Shown here piece after piece: positions 26,770-36,098 of a DNA stretch of 64,000 bases (within the stretch, counting starts at the first letter, position 1; every line of letters starts with the position of its first letter). The stretch spans positions 242,184-306,183 of the forward strand of contig NZ_LT605203.1 of NCBI RefSeq assembly GCF_900089495.1, in the 5' to 3' direction. Under the pieces are notes generated by a model. It did not search any database. It was not told where the DNA came from and saw only the letters and a list, made by a program, of their open reading frames with translations. A program made the position numbers and the translations under genes. The stretch comes from Thiomonas sp. X19 (GTDB taxonomy: Bacteria > Pseudomonadota > Gammaproteobacteria > Burkholderiales > Burkholderiaceae_C).

Positions 26770-27954
26770 TCAAGGCTGCTTGACGTGATCGGCCACCACG
26801 ACCGGCTCGTCGGACGCCAGCACCAGGCCGTAGGCGACATGGTGGAAGGTGCGGAACACCATCAGCAGGCCGATGCGGCGCGCCGGAATCTCGATCACCG
26901 GCTTGTCTTCCAGCGTGGTGTCGGTCACCTCGCGCGGGCCTTGCAGGATGGCGAGCACGTCGCCGCGCTCCAGACCCTCCTCGGCGCCGCGGTTGAGGGC
27001 CACCACGCTGTTCTTGCCGGCCATCCGCATATCACCGTAGATGGAGACGATTTGCCCGTCCACGGGCTTGTCTGGCGCATGCGGCATGAAGTTGAGGAAT
27101 TGGCGTGGCGGCTGGGCGATGAGCCTGTCGCCCACGCCCATTTCGCGGACGGTGGACAGCACCTTGACCGTGGCCACTTCGTCCTTGCCCTGCGGCGGAC
27201 GGATCAATTCCACCGCTCCGAGATATTCGGATTCGTAGGCAATGGTCTTCTTCGTCGTGGGGTCGAGCAGCGGCCGCCCCGGCCGGTAGACGTCGAAGCG
27301 GGTGGTGGCCCCCAGCGGGCCGCGCACATAGGCGCGGTCACCGGGCGAGAGCATCGCATGCTCGGGCGTCAGCGCAACGATGCGCGGCGACTTGGCGAGT
27401 TCATCGGGCTCGACGATGAGCGGGCGCGTGAGGAAGGAGTCGATCAGCGCCGGGTCGAGCGTGGGGATGCCGGACGGCGGCAGCGCCTCGCTGATGACAT
27501 GCGGCTCCAGCGTCACGGTGGGTATGCCGGCCTCGCCTTGGACGCTCTGGCCGTTGTCCAGCGCCAGGGTTGCGCGCCCGTTGGCGATGGTCAGGACGAG
27601 CACCTGGCCGGGGAAAATCCAGTGCGGGTTGCGGATCCGCGCCAGATTCATGCCCCACAGCGTGGGCCAGTTCCAGGGTTTTTTCAGGTAGCGGCCGGAA
27701 ATGCCCCAAAGCGTGTCGCCACGCTTGATGGTGTAGCGCTGCGGCGCATTGGGCGCCAGCTCCGACACGGGAATGCCTTGCTGCGCGGCAGCCTGGGCTT
27801 GCGCCAGTTGCGGCGGCGCCACGGGATAGTTGGGCAAGCTCCCAATGCCGGGGGCGGTTGCCGAGGGCGTGGCTGCCCCCGTCTGGGCGAGCGCCGCGGC
27901 GGACCACAGCAGGAGCCCTGCTACGGCAACGTGGTTGATGAGCTTGCATTGCAT
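26770..27954 (-). CDS. LysM-domain secreted peptidoglycan-binding protein
   Basis: A 394-residue protein with a signal peptide ([16 protein letters not shown], cleavage near ALAQ) and a proline-rich linker. One LysM domain lies at about 75-130: [17 protein letters not shown] to [11 protein letters not shown]. The rest, to the C-terminus, is a beta-rich region with no known enzyme motif. Such genes sit directly upstream of dprA in many betaproteobacteria, so this is the expected neighbour. The role is probably peptidoglycan attachment or cell wall monitoring. ATG 27954 is chosen because it opens the signal peptide. The divergent gene is def, 299 bases away. Confidence 0.88.
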   Translation of the reverse strand: MQCKLINHVAVAGLLLWSAAALAQTGAATPSATAPGIGSLPNYPVAPPQLAQAQAAAQQGIPVSELAPNAPQRYTIKRGDTLWGISGRYLKKPWNWPTLWGMNLARIRNPHWIFPGQVLVLTIANGRATLALDNGQSVQGEAGIPTVTLEPHVISEALPPSGIPTLDPALIDSFLTRPLIVEPDELAKSPRIVALTPEHAMLSPGDRAYVRGPLGATTRFDVYRPGRPLLDPTTKKTIAYESEYLGAVELIRPPQGKDEVATVKVLSTVREMGVGDRLIAQPPRQFLNFMPHAPDKPVDGQIVSIYGDMRMAGKNSVVALNRGAEEGLERGDVLAILQGPREVTDTTLEDKPVIEIPARRIGLLMVFRTFHHVAYGLVLASDEPVVVADHVKQP

Positions 27955-28253
27955 GAATCCGCCCCCAGGAAGAAAATATCGGTATCCGCGACAGCGGCCA
28001 GCAAAACGACGTGCAGTCCAAACCATGGCGCCGGACTGCCGCCAGCAGTTTCGCAGCTCGCGGGCCGAAGCGGAATCGGCTGGAGCTGCACTGTCTCGGC
28101 GCGGCGCAAAACCTCAAAGACTTGTTACATTGTCTCCACAAGGCCCTGTCGCTGCAATGAAAAGTGCAGTTTGCGGCTCGATGCAGTTGCATGAATGCCG
28201 CGCCAGGTGTTTTCTTGACCCGTACCGGGGCCGCCTTCGGCCCGGAGTTCACC

Positions 28254-28760
28254 ATGACCCAACTCTCCATTCTTCAGTATCCAGACCCCCGCCTGTACAA
28301 GGTGGCCAAGCCCGTTGCCGTGGTGGACGACCGCGTGCGCGCGCTGCTGGCCGACCTGTTCGAAACCATGTACGCGGCCAAGGGCGTGGGGCTGGCGGCG
28401 ACGCAGGCCGACATCCACGAACGCATCATTGTTGCCGACACCTCGGAGGAACGCGACCAGCCGCTGGTGCTGATCAACCCGGAAATCGTCGCGCGCAGCG
28501 CCGACCTGAAGGAGTGGGAAGAAGGCTGCCTGTCGGTGCCGGGCATTTACGACAAGGTGACCCGCCCCGACCGCATTCGCGTGCGCGCGCTCAATGCCCA
28601 GGGCGAGAGCTTCGAACTGGAGGCCGATGGCCTGCTGTCGGTCTGCATCCAGCACGAGATGGACCACCTCGAAGGCAAGGTGTTCGTCGACTACCTCTCA
28701 CCGCTCAAGCGCAGCCGCATCAAATCGCGCATGCTCAAGCGCCAGCGCGAAGCGGCTTGA
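28254..28760 (+). CDS. def: peptide deformylase
   Basis: A 168-residue metalloenzyme that removes the formyl group from new polypeptides. All three family motifs are present: GVGLAATQ (44-51), EEGCLS (about 88-93, metal Cys) and HEMDHLEG (about 133-140, two metal His and the catalytic Glu). ATG 28254 gives [14 protein letters not shown], the standard start; a longer frame upstream is not used. It overlaps or abuts fmt, its functional partner. Confidence 0.96.
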   Translation: MTQLSILQYPDPRLYKVAKPVAVVDDRVRALLADLFETMYAAKGVGLAATQADIHERIIVADTSEERDQPLVLINPEIVARSADLKEWEEGCLSVPGIYDKVTRPDRIRVRALNAQGESFELEADGLLSVCIQHEMDHLEGKVFVDYLSPLKRSRIKSRMLKRQREAA

Positions 28761-29788
28761 GCTCCGCGCCCACCGCATCGGGGCTCGACGCGAACACTGC
28801 CCTCGCCTCCACCCCCAAGTTGCGCGTGGCCTTTGCCGGCACGCCGGAATTCGCCGCGGTCGCGCTGCGCGATCTGCTTGCGGCAGGCTTCGAGCTGCCG
28901 CTGGTGCTGACCCAGCCCGATCGCCCCGCCGGACGCGGCCTGCAACTGCAACCCAGCGCCGTCAAGCAAGTGGCCGTGGCGCATGGCTTGCCGCTGCTGC
29001 AACCGCGTGGCCTGCGGCTGGACGGCCGCTGGCATGAAGATGCCGCAGCGGCACGCGAGGCGCTGCGGCAAGCTGCGCCGGACGTGCTGGTGGTTGCCGC
29101 CTATGGGCTGATCCTGCCGCAATGGGTGCTGGACCTGCCGCCACTGGGCTGCGTCAACATCCACGCCTCGCTGCTGCCGCGCTGGCGGGGGGCGGCGCCC
29201 ATCCACCGCGCCATCGAAGCCGGCGACGTTGAGACCGGCATCAGCATCATGCGCATGGACGCGGGGCTGGATACCGGCCCGGTCTATCGCATGCAGGAAA
29301 TGCCCATCGCCCCCGGCGACACCACCGCCAGCCTGCACGACAAGCTGGCGGCACTGGGCGGGCGCCTGCTGCTGCAAACCCTGGAGGACCTGCGTGCCGG
29401 GGTGGCCGATCCCACGGCCCAGCCCGCCGAGGACGCCACCTACGCAGCGAAAATCGACAAGCGTGAAGCGTGGCTGGACTGGTCGCTGCCGGCCGACGTC
29501 CTGGAGCGGCGCATCCGCGCCTTCCAGCCAGCACCGGGAACACAAACGCGTTGGGGCGATATGCCGCTGAAAGTCCACGCCGCCACAGTGGTGCCCGCGG
29601 CCTCGGCCGGGCATCGGCCCGGCACAGTGCTTGCTGTGCAGCCACAGGGCATCGACGTGGCTTGCGGCGCCGGTTGCCTGCGCCTCACAAGGCTGCAGAA
29701 ACCTGGCGGCAAGCCGCTGGATGCGAGCATCGTCCTGCAGAGCGTCATGGTGCAAGCCGGCCAGGTCTTCGCGTCCGGCGCTCCGTAG
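28757..29788 (+). CDS. fmt: methionyl-tRNA formyltransferase
   Basis: Formylates initiator Met-tRNA. Conserved motifs: [11 protein letters not shown] at the start of the Rossmann core, [16 protein letters not shown] with the catalytic Asn/His loop, and [13 protein letters not shown]; the C-terminal OB-like domain follows. There is no ATG at the expected start. TTG 28757, which overlaps the def stop by three bases, gives 343 residues and a 20-residue extra tail; TTG 28820 gives 322 residues, nearer the usual length of about 315. Neither has a strong Shine-Dalgarno, so translation is probably coupled to def. The open frame upstream of the def region is spurious. Confidence 0.92.
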   Translation: MSSAPTASGLDANTALASTPKLRVAFAGTPEFAAVALRDLLAAGFELPLVLTQPDRPAGRGLQLQPSAVKQVAVAHGLPLLQPRGLRLDGRWHEDAAAAREALRQAAPDVLVVAAYGLILPQWVLDLPPLGCVNIHASLLPRWRGAAPIHRAIEAGDVETGISIMRMDAGLDTGPVYRMQEMPIAPGDTTASLHDKLAALGGRLLLQTLEDLRAGVADPTAQPAEDATYAAKIDKREAWLDWSLPADVLERRIRAFQPAPGTQTRWGDMPLKVHAATVVPAASAGHRPGTVLAVQPQGIDVACGAGCLRLTRLQKPGGKPLDASIVLQSVMVQAGQVFASGAP

Positions 29789-29832
29789 GTCGCCCCCGCC
29801 TGACGAGCCCTTGAGCCTGAACCCCCGGCGGA

Positions 29833-29860
29833 CTTGAACTTTCCGCCTGCGGCACAATCT
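29833..29860 (+). promoter_or_regulatory. sigma-32-like heat-shock promoter of htpX
   Basis: CTTGAAC at 29833-29839, a 13-base spacer, then CACAATCT at 29853-29860. The first box is a full match to the sigma-32 -35 core and the second matches the CCCCATNT element at most informative positions. It lies 37 bases before the htpX start, and htpX is a classical heat-shock gene. The spacing is too short for a sigma-70 promoter. Confidence 0.45.
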
Positions 29861-29896
29861 ACCGTTATGTTTCCAAACGTAAACGAGGTGAATGCC

Positions 29897-30775
29897 ATGT
29901 TCAATCTGCTCAAGACCGCCATGCTGATGGCCGCCATCACGGCGCTGTTCATGGTGATCGGCTCCTTCATCGGCGGCAAACAAGGCATGATGCTGGCCCT
30001 GCTGTTCGCGCTGGGCATGAACTTTTTCAGCTACTGGTTTTCCGACAAGATAGTGCTGCGCATGTACAACGCGCAGGAAGTCGATGAGCACAGCGCGCCG
30101 CAGTTCTACCGCATGGTGCAGGATCTGGCGCAGCGGGCGCAACTGCCCATGCCGCGCGTCTACGTCATCAACGAAGACGCGCCCAACGCCTTCGCCACCG
30201 GGCGCAACCCGGAGCACGCCGCGGTGGCCGCCACCACCGGCATCATGCGCGTGCTCACCGAGCGCGAACTGCGCGGCGTGATGGCGCACGAGCTGACGCA
30301 TGTGAAGCACCGCGACATTCTCATCTCCACCATCAGCGCGACCATGGCCGGCGCCATCTCCGCGCTCGCCAATTTCGCCCTGTTCTTCGGCGGGCGTGAT
30401 GAAAATGGCCGCCCGGTGAACCCGATCGCGGGCATCGCCCTGGCCATCCTGGCGCCGCTGGCGGCGGGCTTGATCCAGATGGCCATCTCGCGCGCCCGCG
30501 AGTTCGAGGCCGACCGTGGCGGCGCCGAAATCTCGGGCGATCCCGAAGCGCTGGCCACAGCGCTGCAAAAAATCGAGGCCGTGGCGCGTGGCGTGCCGTT
30601 CCAGGCCGCCGAGTCGCATCCGGCAACCGCGCAGATGATGATTTTGAACCCGCTGCATGCTGGCGGCATCGGCAAGCTGTTCTCCACCCACCCGCCGACC
30701 GAGGAGCGTGTTGCAGCGCTGTTGCACATCGCGCAATCCATGCGCACCGGGCAATACCAGAGCCGCAGCGTCTGA
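29897..30775 (+). CDS. htpX: membrane metalloprotease HtpX
   Basis: A 292-residue inner-membrane zinc protease that degrades misfolded membrane proteins. Two N-terminal helices (about 4-22 and 32-50) precede the zinc motif [10 protein letters not shown] at about 131, two more helices, and a downstream Glu in [12 protein letters not shown]. The ATG at 29897 is chosen because GAGGTG lies 6 bases before it. A sigma-32-like promoter lies upstream and a strong terminator downstream, so it is a single-gene unit. Confidence 0.95.
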   Translation: MFNLLKTAMLMAAITALFMVIGSFIGGKQGMMLALLFALGMNFFSYWFSDKIVLRMYNAQEVDEHSAPQFYRMVQDLAQRAQLPMPRVYVINEDAPNAFATGRNPEHAAVAATTGIMRVLTERELRGVMAHELTHVKHRDILISTISATMAGAISALANFALFFGGRDENGRPVNPIAGIALAILAPLAAGLIQMAISRAREFEADRGGAEISGDPEALATALQKIEAVARGVPFQAAESHPATAQMMILNPLHAGGIGKLFSTHPPTEERVAALLHIAQSMRTGQYQSRSV

Positions 30776-30785
30776 CCCGGCCCCG

Positions 30786-30825
30786 CCCAACGAAAAGCGA
30801 CCCCGCCGGGTCGCTTTTCGTTGGG
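30786..30825. terminator. long perfect hairpin after htpX
   Basis: A perfect inverted repeat with 18-base arms and a four-base loop: CCCAACGAAAAGCGACCC, CGCC, then the exact complement. An internal TTTT follows the GC-rich centre. It separates htpX from the convergent holin-like gene and can fold identically in both transcripts. Confidence 0.85.
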
Positions 30826-30843
30826 TCGCAAGTCCTGCGCGCC

Positions 30844-31203
30844 TCAGCGCCTGGCCACGAACAGGCCTTCCAGCGCGCTGTCGATGATGAGCCCGGCGGC
30901 GCTGTACAGCAGCGAGCCGATGATGGCGGCGCCGAAGCTGCGCACGACGAAACCATCGATCAACCCGGATGCGGCGTAAAACATCAGCGCATTGATGACG
31001 AAGAAAAACAGCCCGAGAGTGAGCACCGTGATGGGCAAGGTCAGGATGAACAGCACCGGACGCACCAGGGTGTTGAGCAAGCCGATGATGAACGCCGCCC
31101 ACATGGCCGCGGCGAAGCCCGAGACCTGCACGCCGCTGTACAAATAAGCGACAGCCAGCAGGGCCGTGGCCGAGAGCAGCCACTTGACGATGAGCTTGAG
31201 CAT
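30844..31203 (-). CDS. phage holin family / four-helix membrane protein
   Basis: A 119-residue integral membrane protein with about four transmembrane helices, matching the phage-holin-4 family of chromosomal proteins (Pfam Phage_holin_4_2 type): a helix LLSATALLAVAYLYSGV, then FAAAMWAAFIIGLLNTLVRPVL, LTLPITVLTLGLFFFVINALM and a last helix. Despite the family name there is no phage context; the role is unknown. ATG 31203 opens the first helix. It is followed by htpX, convergent, and preceded by purB on the same strand. Confidence 0.8.
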   Translation of the reverse strand: MLKLIVKWLLSATALLAVAYLYSGVQVSGFAAAMWAAFIIGLLNTLVRPVLFILTLPITVLTLGLFFFVINALMFYAASGLIDGFVVRSFGAAIIGSLLYSAAGLIIDSALEGLFVARR

Positions 31204-31325
31204 GGGAATGGTCCTGGCGTGGGCGAAGTGTCGTGGACGCTTGGCGGTGGGAAAGGGCTCGGAGGAAACTCGGCTTGGGTGCGGCTGGCTTGGGGACGAC
31301 TCAGCTGCGCTGCGGCGACCCAAGC

Positions 31326-32828
<1,503 letters not shown>

Positions 32829-32862
32829 TTACTTATACTGCGGCCTTAAATTCAAGCTCACC

Positions 32863-33489
32863 ATGGTCATGAAACTCATCGGCTCGCGTACCAGCCCTTA
32901 TGTGCGCAAAGTCCGCATCGTTCTCGCGGAAAAAAAGCTCGAATACAAGTTCGTCGAGGAAAACGTCTGGGATGCCGCCACGCGCATCCAGGACAGCAAC
33001 CCGCTGGGCAAAGTGCCCTGCCTGGTGCTGGAAGACGGCAGCAGCATCTATGACTCGCGCGTCATCGTCGAGTACCTCGACACCCTGTCGCCCGTGGGCA
33101 AACTCATTCCCGGCACCGGGCGCGAGCGCGCCGAGGTTCGCACCTGGGAAGCCCTGGCCGACGGCGTGATGGATGCCGCCTCCGCCGCCCGTCTGGAGCG
33201 GACCTGGCCCGGCCGCACCGATGCCCAGCGCAGCCAGGCGTGGATCGACCGCCAGCTCGGCAAGGTGCGCGCCGCCATCAAGGCCATGTCCGCCGGCCTG
33301 GGCGACTCGCCCTGGATGTGCGGCAACCACCTGACCCTGGCCGACATCGCCATCGGCACCGCCCTGGCTTATGTCGATTTCCGCTGCCCCGACGTCAGCT
33401 GGAAACACGACGAACCCAAACTGGCCAAGCTGTTCGACAAACTCGCCCAGCGCGCCTCGTTTCAGGACACCGCGCCACCGCCGGCGTGA
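32863..33489 (+). CDS. glutathione S-transferase family protein
   Basis: A 208-residue two-domain GST. The thioredoxin-like N-terminal domain has SRTSPYVRKVRIVL (about 6-19, Ser/Thr at the usual catalytic spot) and the cis-Pro GKVPCLVLEDG plus ES/DS motif YDSRVIVEYLD; the C-terminal helical domain contains LTLADIAIGTALAYVDFR. It probably conjugates or reduces electrophiles in the cytoplasm; the substrate is unknown. Two ATGs are possible (32863, 32869). It is divergent from purB and lies 178 bases before the convergent DoxX gene. Confidence 0.9.
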   Translation: MVMKLIGSRTSPYVRKVRIVLAEKKLEYKFVEENVWDAATRIQDSNPLGKVPCLVLEDGSSIYDSRVIVEYLDTLSPVGKLIPGTGRERAEVRTWEALADGVMDAASAARLERTWPGRTDAQRSQAWIDRQLGKVRAAIKAMSAGLGDSPWMCGNHLTLADIAIGTALAYVDFRCPDVSWKHDEPKLAKLFDKLAQRASFQDTAPPPA

Positions 33490-33667
33490 ACGCGGCGCTT
33501 GCGTGACGGGCATGGGGCGCGCATGGCGTTCCACGCGCCCAGATCGGGGCGATTGCCTATGCCTTCTTTTGGAGAATGCCATCGCCGACTTGGCGGTGGG
33601 TGTCTGACCGGGCCGAGGCGCAAGACGAGCGTTCGCCGCTGGACCCTGACCGCTGGCGCCCAAGCGT

Positions 33668-34075
33668 TCATGCACGACTGCGCTGAGGCTTGAGCGCCAT
33701 GGCGCCGTCGCCCAGCAGGAACAGGGCGATCAGGCCCACCGTCCAGAACGCGGGATATTCCCAGCCCCCGCCCTTGTTGGTGAACAGCCAGCCGTTGGCG
33801 CCATGCACGAGAACAATCGTGCCGAGCATCTCCAGCGCCAGGGGGATTGCGACCAGAGGTGCGTAGATGCCCAGGATGAGGGCAATGCCGCCGAGCAGTT
33901 CCAGCGCGATGACGGCATAAGCCAGAATCGCGGGCAGTCCGAGCGAAGCAAAATACCCCACGAAACCGGGGACGGTGAAGACGAAGATCTTGAGGCCCAC
34001 GTGGGCCAGGAACATGATCCCCAGGCTCACACGCAGGAGCAGAGCGGCATAGGGGGCGGTTGATTGTTTGATCAT
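33668..34075 (-). CDS. DoxX family membrane protein
   Basis: A 135-residue inner-membrane protein with four transmembrane helices: RVSLGIMFLAHVGLKI, AILAYAVIALELLGGIALILGIY, AIPLALEMLGTIVLV and TVGLIALFLLGD. These match the DoxX/DoxD family, whose members include the MhqP protein of quinone stress operons. It is the last gene of a leftward set: dioxygenase, esterase, DoxX, with short gaps (54 bases to the esterase). This context suggests quinone or thiosulfate/oxidant handling; direct evidence is lacking. Confidence 0.85.
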   Translation of the reverse strand: MIKQSTAPYAALLLRVSLGIMFLAHVGLKIFVFTVPGFVGYFASLGLPAILAYAVIALELLGGIALILGIYAPLVAIPLALEMLGTIVLVHGANGWLFTNKGGGWEYPAFWTVGLIALFLLGDGAMALKPQRSRA

Positions 34076-34129
34076 GATGAACTCCGATGGACGGGGGTTG
34101 GCGACACTCGCGCGAGCACGAGTTGGGGG

Positions 34130-34930
34130 CTAGGGTCCTGAATCGTCAGGCCCCTGCAAAACGGTTCGATCCTGGCTGTTCTTGCGTCCAGGGTCTGCGG
34201 CAAGCGCGGCCCGCCACATGCTGCGCGGCACATAGCCTTTGAGCACCCCCAGGGTCGGCTCGCCGACCCGCCCCCCGTGGGGGTCAAGGAAACTTGGGGC
34301 GGCCCTGCGTTTCCTTGAGAGGCGTTCGATCAGCAGCGCGACAAGCTCCGCGTTGATGCCATGGCCGAGGAACGGCAGCACATCCGCCGTCGCATCCCCG
34401 CCCAAGGCGACCAGATGTTCGGCTGCCGTCACCGTGAGCCCGTAAGGCATCACCGGATCGCTCTTGCCATGCAGGAAATGCAGTGTCGTGCCCGCGGCCG
34501 GTTCGCGCGGCAACTGGGCAAAGCGCCCGGCGATCGACACCACGCGCCCCGCGATGGGGGTTCGATCGCGAGTCGACTCCAGTGCCATGATGGCGCCCTG
34601 CGAGAACCCGATGAGAGCCGTCTGCCCGACGCCGACATGCGCGAGGCCCTGCCAGTGCCGCACCGCCTCCACGAATGCGGGCAAGGCCTGCGCGGCGCGC
34701 TCGGCGCGGTTGGCTTCGGTCACGCCGTTCACGGAAAACCATTGGTAGCCATGGCCGAAGTCGCAGCGTTCGGGCGCCTGCACGCTGACGATCCAGGCCC
34801 TGGGAAACGCCGCAGCCAACTGCTGGCCGAGCGGCACCAGATCCTGGGCGTCGGAGCCCACGCCGTGGAACAGCAGCATGAACTGCTCGGCATGGCCTCC
34901 GGGCTGGGCAACGATGATGGATGCGGACAT
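34130..34930 (-). CDS. ypfH: YpfH-type carboxylesterase / dienelactone hydrolase-like
   Basis: An alpha/beta hydrolase of the phospholipase/carboxylesterase family (YpfH). Motifs: LLFHGVGSDAQDLVP near residue 20, nucleophile elbow IGFSQGAI near 128 (Ser), Asp in GKSDPVMP near 170 and His in FLGHGINAE near 196. Typical proteins end near residue 210-230; this one continues to 266 through a tail coded by palindromic repeat DNA, so the tail may be an insertion rather than functional. It lies between the dioxygenase and DoxX genes, same strand, and resembles the carboxylesterase member of quinone detoxification operons. Confidence 0.82.
   Translation of the reverse strand: MSASIIVAQPGGHAEQFMLLFHGVGSDAQDLVPLGQQLAAAFPRAWIVSVQAPERCDFGHGYQWFSVNGVTEANRAERAAQALPAFVEAVRHWQGLAHVGVGQTALIGFSQGAIMALESTRDRTPIAGRVVSIAGRFAQLPREPAAGTTLHFLHGKSDPVMPYGLTVTAAEHLVALGGDATADVLPFLGHGINAELVALLIERLSRKRRAAPSFLDPHGGRVGEPTLGVLKGYVPRSMWRAALAADPGRKNSQDRTVLQGPDDSGP
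34252..34322. repeat. palindrome-rich element inside the 3' end of the esterase gene
   Basis: Nested inverted repeats: GGGTCGGC/GCCGACCC (34252-34269, 2-base loop), CCCCC/GGGGG around 34274-34283, and TCAAGGAAAC/GTTTCCTTGA (34284-34318, 15-base spacer). The 15 bases CGTTTCCTTGAGAGG at 34308-34322 recur exactly at 39900-39914, just after the aldehyde dehydrogenase stop. This looks like a small dispersed palindromic repeat that extended the esterase reading frame. Confidence 0.5.
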
Positions 34931-34976
34931 GGTTCGGTTCTCGTCGAGGCATCAGGAGGTGGCCGCGCGGCGGCCT

Positions 34977-35762
34977 TCAGGCCAACACCCACGCATCCAT
35001 GCTGAGCATGCCGTAGTGCACGCCGCCGCTCTTGTGCTGCGGCTTGACCGGGTTGCCGGCCGCACCGAGCGCCCAGAACAGCGGCAGCAGATGTTCGTCG
35101 CTCGGATGCGCGCGGGCGGCATGCGGAGCTTGGCGGCGGTAGTCGAGCAAGGAGGCGGTTGCGCCACGGTCGATGGCTTCGCGCATCCAGTCGGCGAATT
35201 CCTGGACATAGGGCTCCGGCGGTTCGTCGGTCGTCGCACCGGGACGAAATTCGTGCAGGTTGTGGGTCAGGCTGCCGGTGCCGAACAGCAGCACGCCTTC
35301 GTCGGCCAGTGGAGCCAGGGCCTGGCCAAGCTTGTAGGCGCCCGCGGCGTCCAGGGGCCATGGCATGGCCAGCGGAACCACTGGAATATCCGCTTGCGGG
35401 AACATGAAACGCAGCGGCACCCACACGCCATGATCCAGGCCCCGACCCGGGTCCAAGATGGCGGCCCAGCCGGCAGCTTGCAGCAAGCTGGCCGCACGCT
35501 GGGCGAGTTCGGGGTTTCCGGCTGCCGGATAGCGCAGTTCGTGCAAGGCCGGATCAAAGCCGCCGAAATCGTGGATGGTCGCGGGTCTTGCGCTCGATCC
35601 CGCAGCCGGGATGCGGGCCATCCAGTGCGGCGAGAAGGCGAGGATGGCCGCCGGCTGCGGCAGCTCATCTCCGAGGGCACTCAGCATGGGACCGGCGGTG
35701 CCGGGCTCCAGCGGCAGCATGGGCGAGCCGTGGGAGACGAACAGGGAAGGCAGGTGAGTCAT
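34977..35762 (-). CDS. ygiD: DODA-type extradiol aromatic dioxygenase (YgiD-like)
   Basis: A 261-residue LigB/DODA-superfamily ring-cleaving dioxygenase, the size of YgiD. Metal ligands: His in FVSHGSPML (about 12), His in LAFSPHWM (about 47) and His in LDHGVWVPL (about 114). The pattern GSLTHNLHEF and the C-terminal EHLLPLFWALGAA also fit the family. It is likely to open catechol-type rings, DOPA-like or quinol substrates. ATG 35762 is chosen for GAGG 9 bases before it. It is the first gene of a leftward set with esterase and DoxX, and an operator-like dyad lies upstream. Confidence 0.88.
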   Translation of the reverse strand: MTHLPSLFVSHGSPMLPLEPGTAGPMLSALGDELPQPAAILAFSPHWMARIPAAGSSARPATIHDFGGFDPALHELRYPAAGNPELAQRAASLLQAAGWAAILDPGRGLDHGVWVPLRFMFPQADIPVVPLAMPWPLDAAGAYKLGQALAPLADEGVLLFGTGSLTHNLHEFRPGATTDEPPEPYVQEFADWMREAIDRGATASLLDYRRQAPHAARAHPSDEHLLPLFWALGAAGNPVKPQHKSGGVHYGMLSMDAWVLA

Positions 35763-36098
35763 CGTGATGTCCTCATGTTTTCGCCCCATGCCCGGCGGAA
35801 CGGCCGGTGCTGTGCAGCACCCATCCCAGACTTTGCGCAGCGGCGGCCGAATCGCGCTCGTGCGTCTGAGGGCGACGCATCGACTTGCGCAGCAGCGGCA
35901 TGAAACGTGGATGGGTGGTCACGGGCGGGCTGAGGCTTGCGGAGCGAAGAGCTGCGATATTAGTTCGTGTTAGAACTACTATGCGGAGAAGGGTCACTTC
36001 AACCGACTCACCCTGCTTTCCACTTCTGTCCACCTGTCCCGCGCGCGCGGATCGAGCTGCCGACGGGCCGACGGCTCATGGCAACCGCGCCTGATCGG
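35763..36098. other. intergenic region ahead of the dioxygenase operon
   Basis: 336 bases between the end of the acoR-like gene and the start of the dioxygenase gene (both leftward). Short frames on the minus strand give Arg/Ser-rich products without homology. It contains one strong dyad, listed separately, and no clear terminator, so the regulator transcript end was not found. Confidence 0.5.
35958..35981. promoter_or_regulatory. operator-like dyad upstream of dioxygenase operon
   Basis: TAGTTC at 35961-35966 and GAACTA at 35973-35978, a perfect dyad with a 6-base spacer; it extends outward by two further matching pairs (one mismatch). Read on the minus strand a -10-like TAATAT follows immediately. 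It lies about 200 bases upstream of the dioxygenase start, in AT-richer DNA. The likely reader is a MarR- or LysR-type regulator, but none is encoded next to it. Confidence 0.45.

Noticed and set aside
28100..28160. Possible sigma-70 promoter for the LysM gene on the minus strand (TTGCAG, 17 bases, GACAAT)
   Set aside because: Only 7 of 12 consensus positions match, so not listed as a feature.
33515..33540. Hairpin GGGCGCG/CGCGCCC after the GST gene
   Set aside because: Only seven pairs in GC-rich DNA with a 12-base loop and no T-run; could be chance.
35773..36033. Small minus-strand frame ahead of the dioxygenase gene
   Set aside because: Product lacks a domain, has no ribosome binding site and covers the dyad; treated as intergenic.
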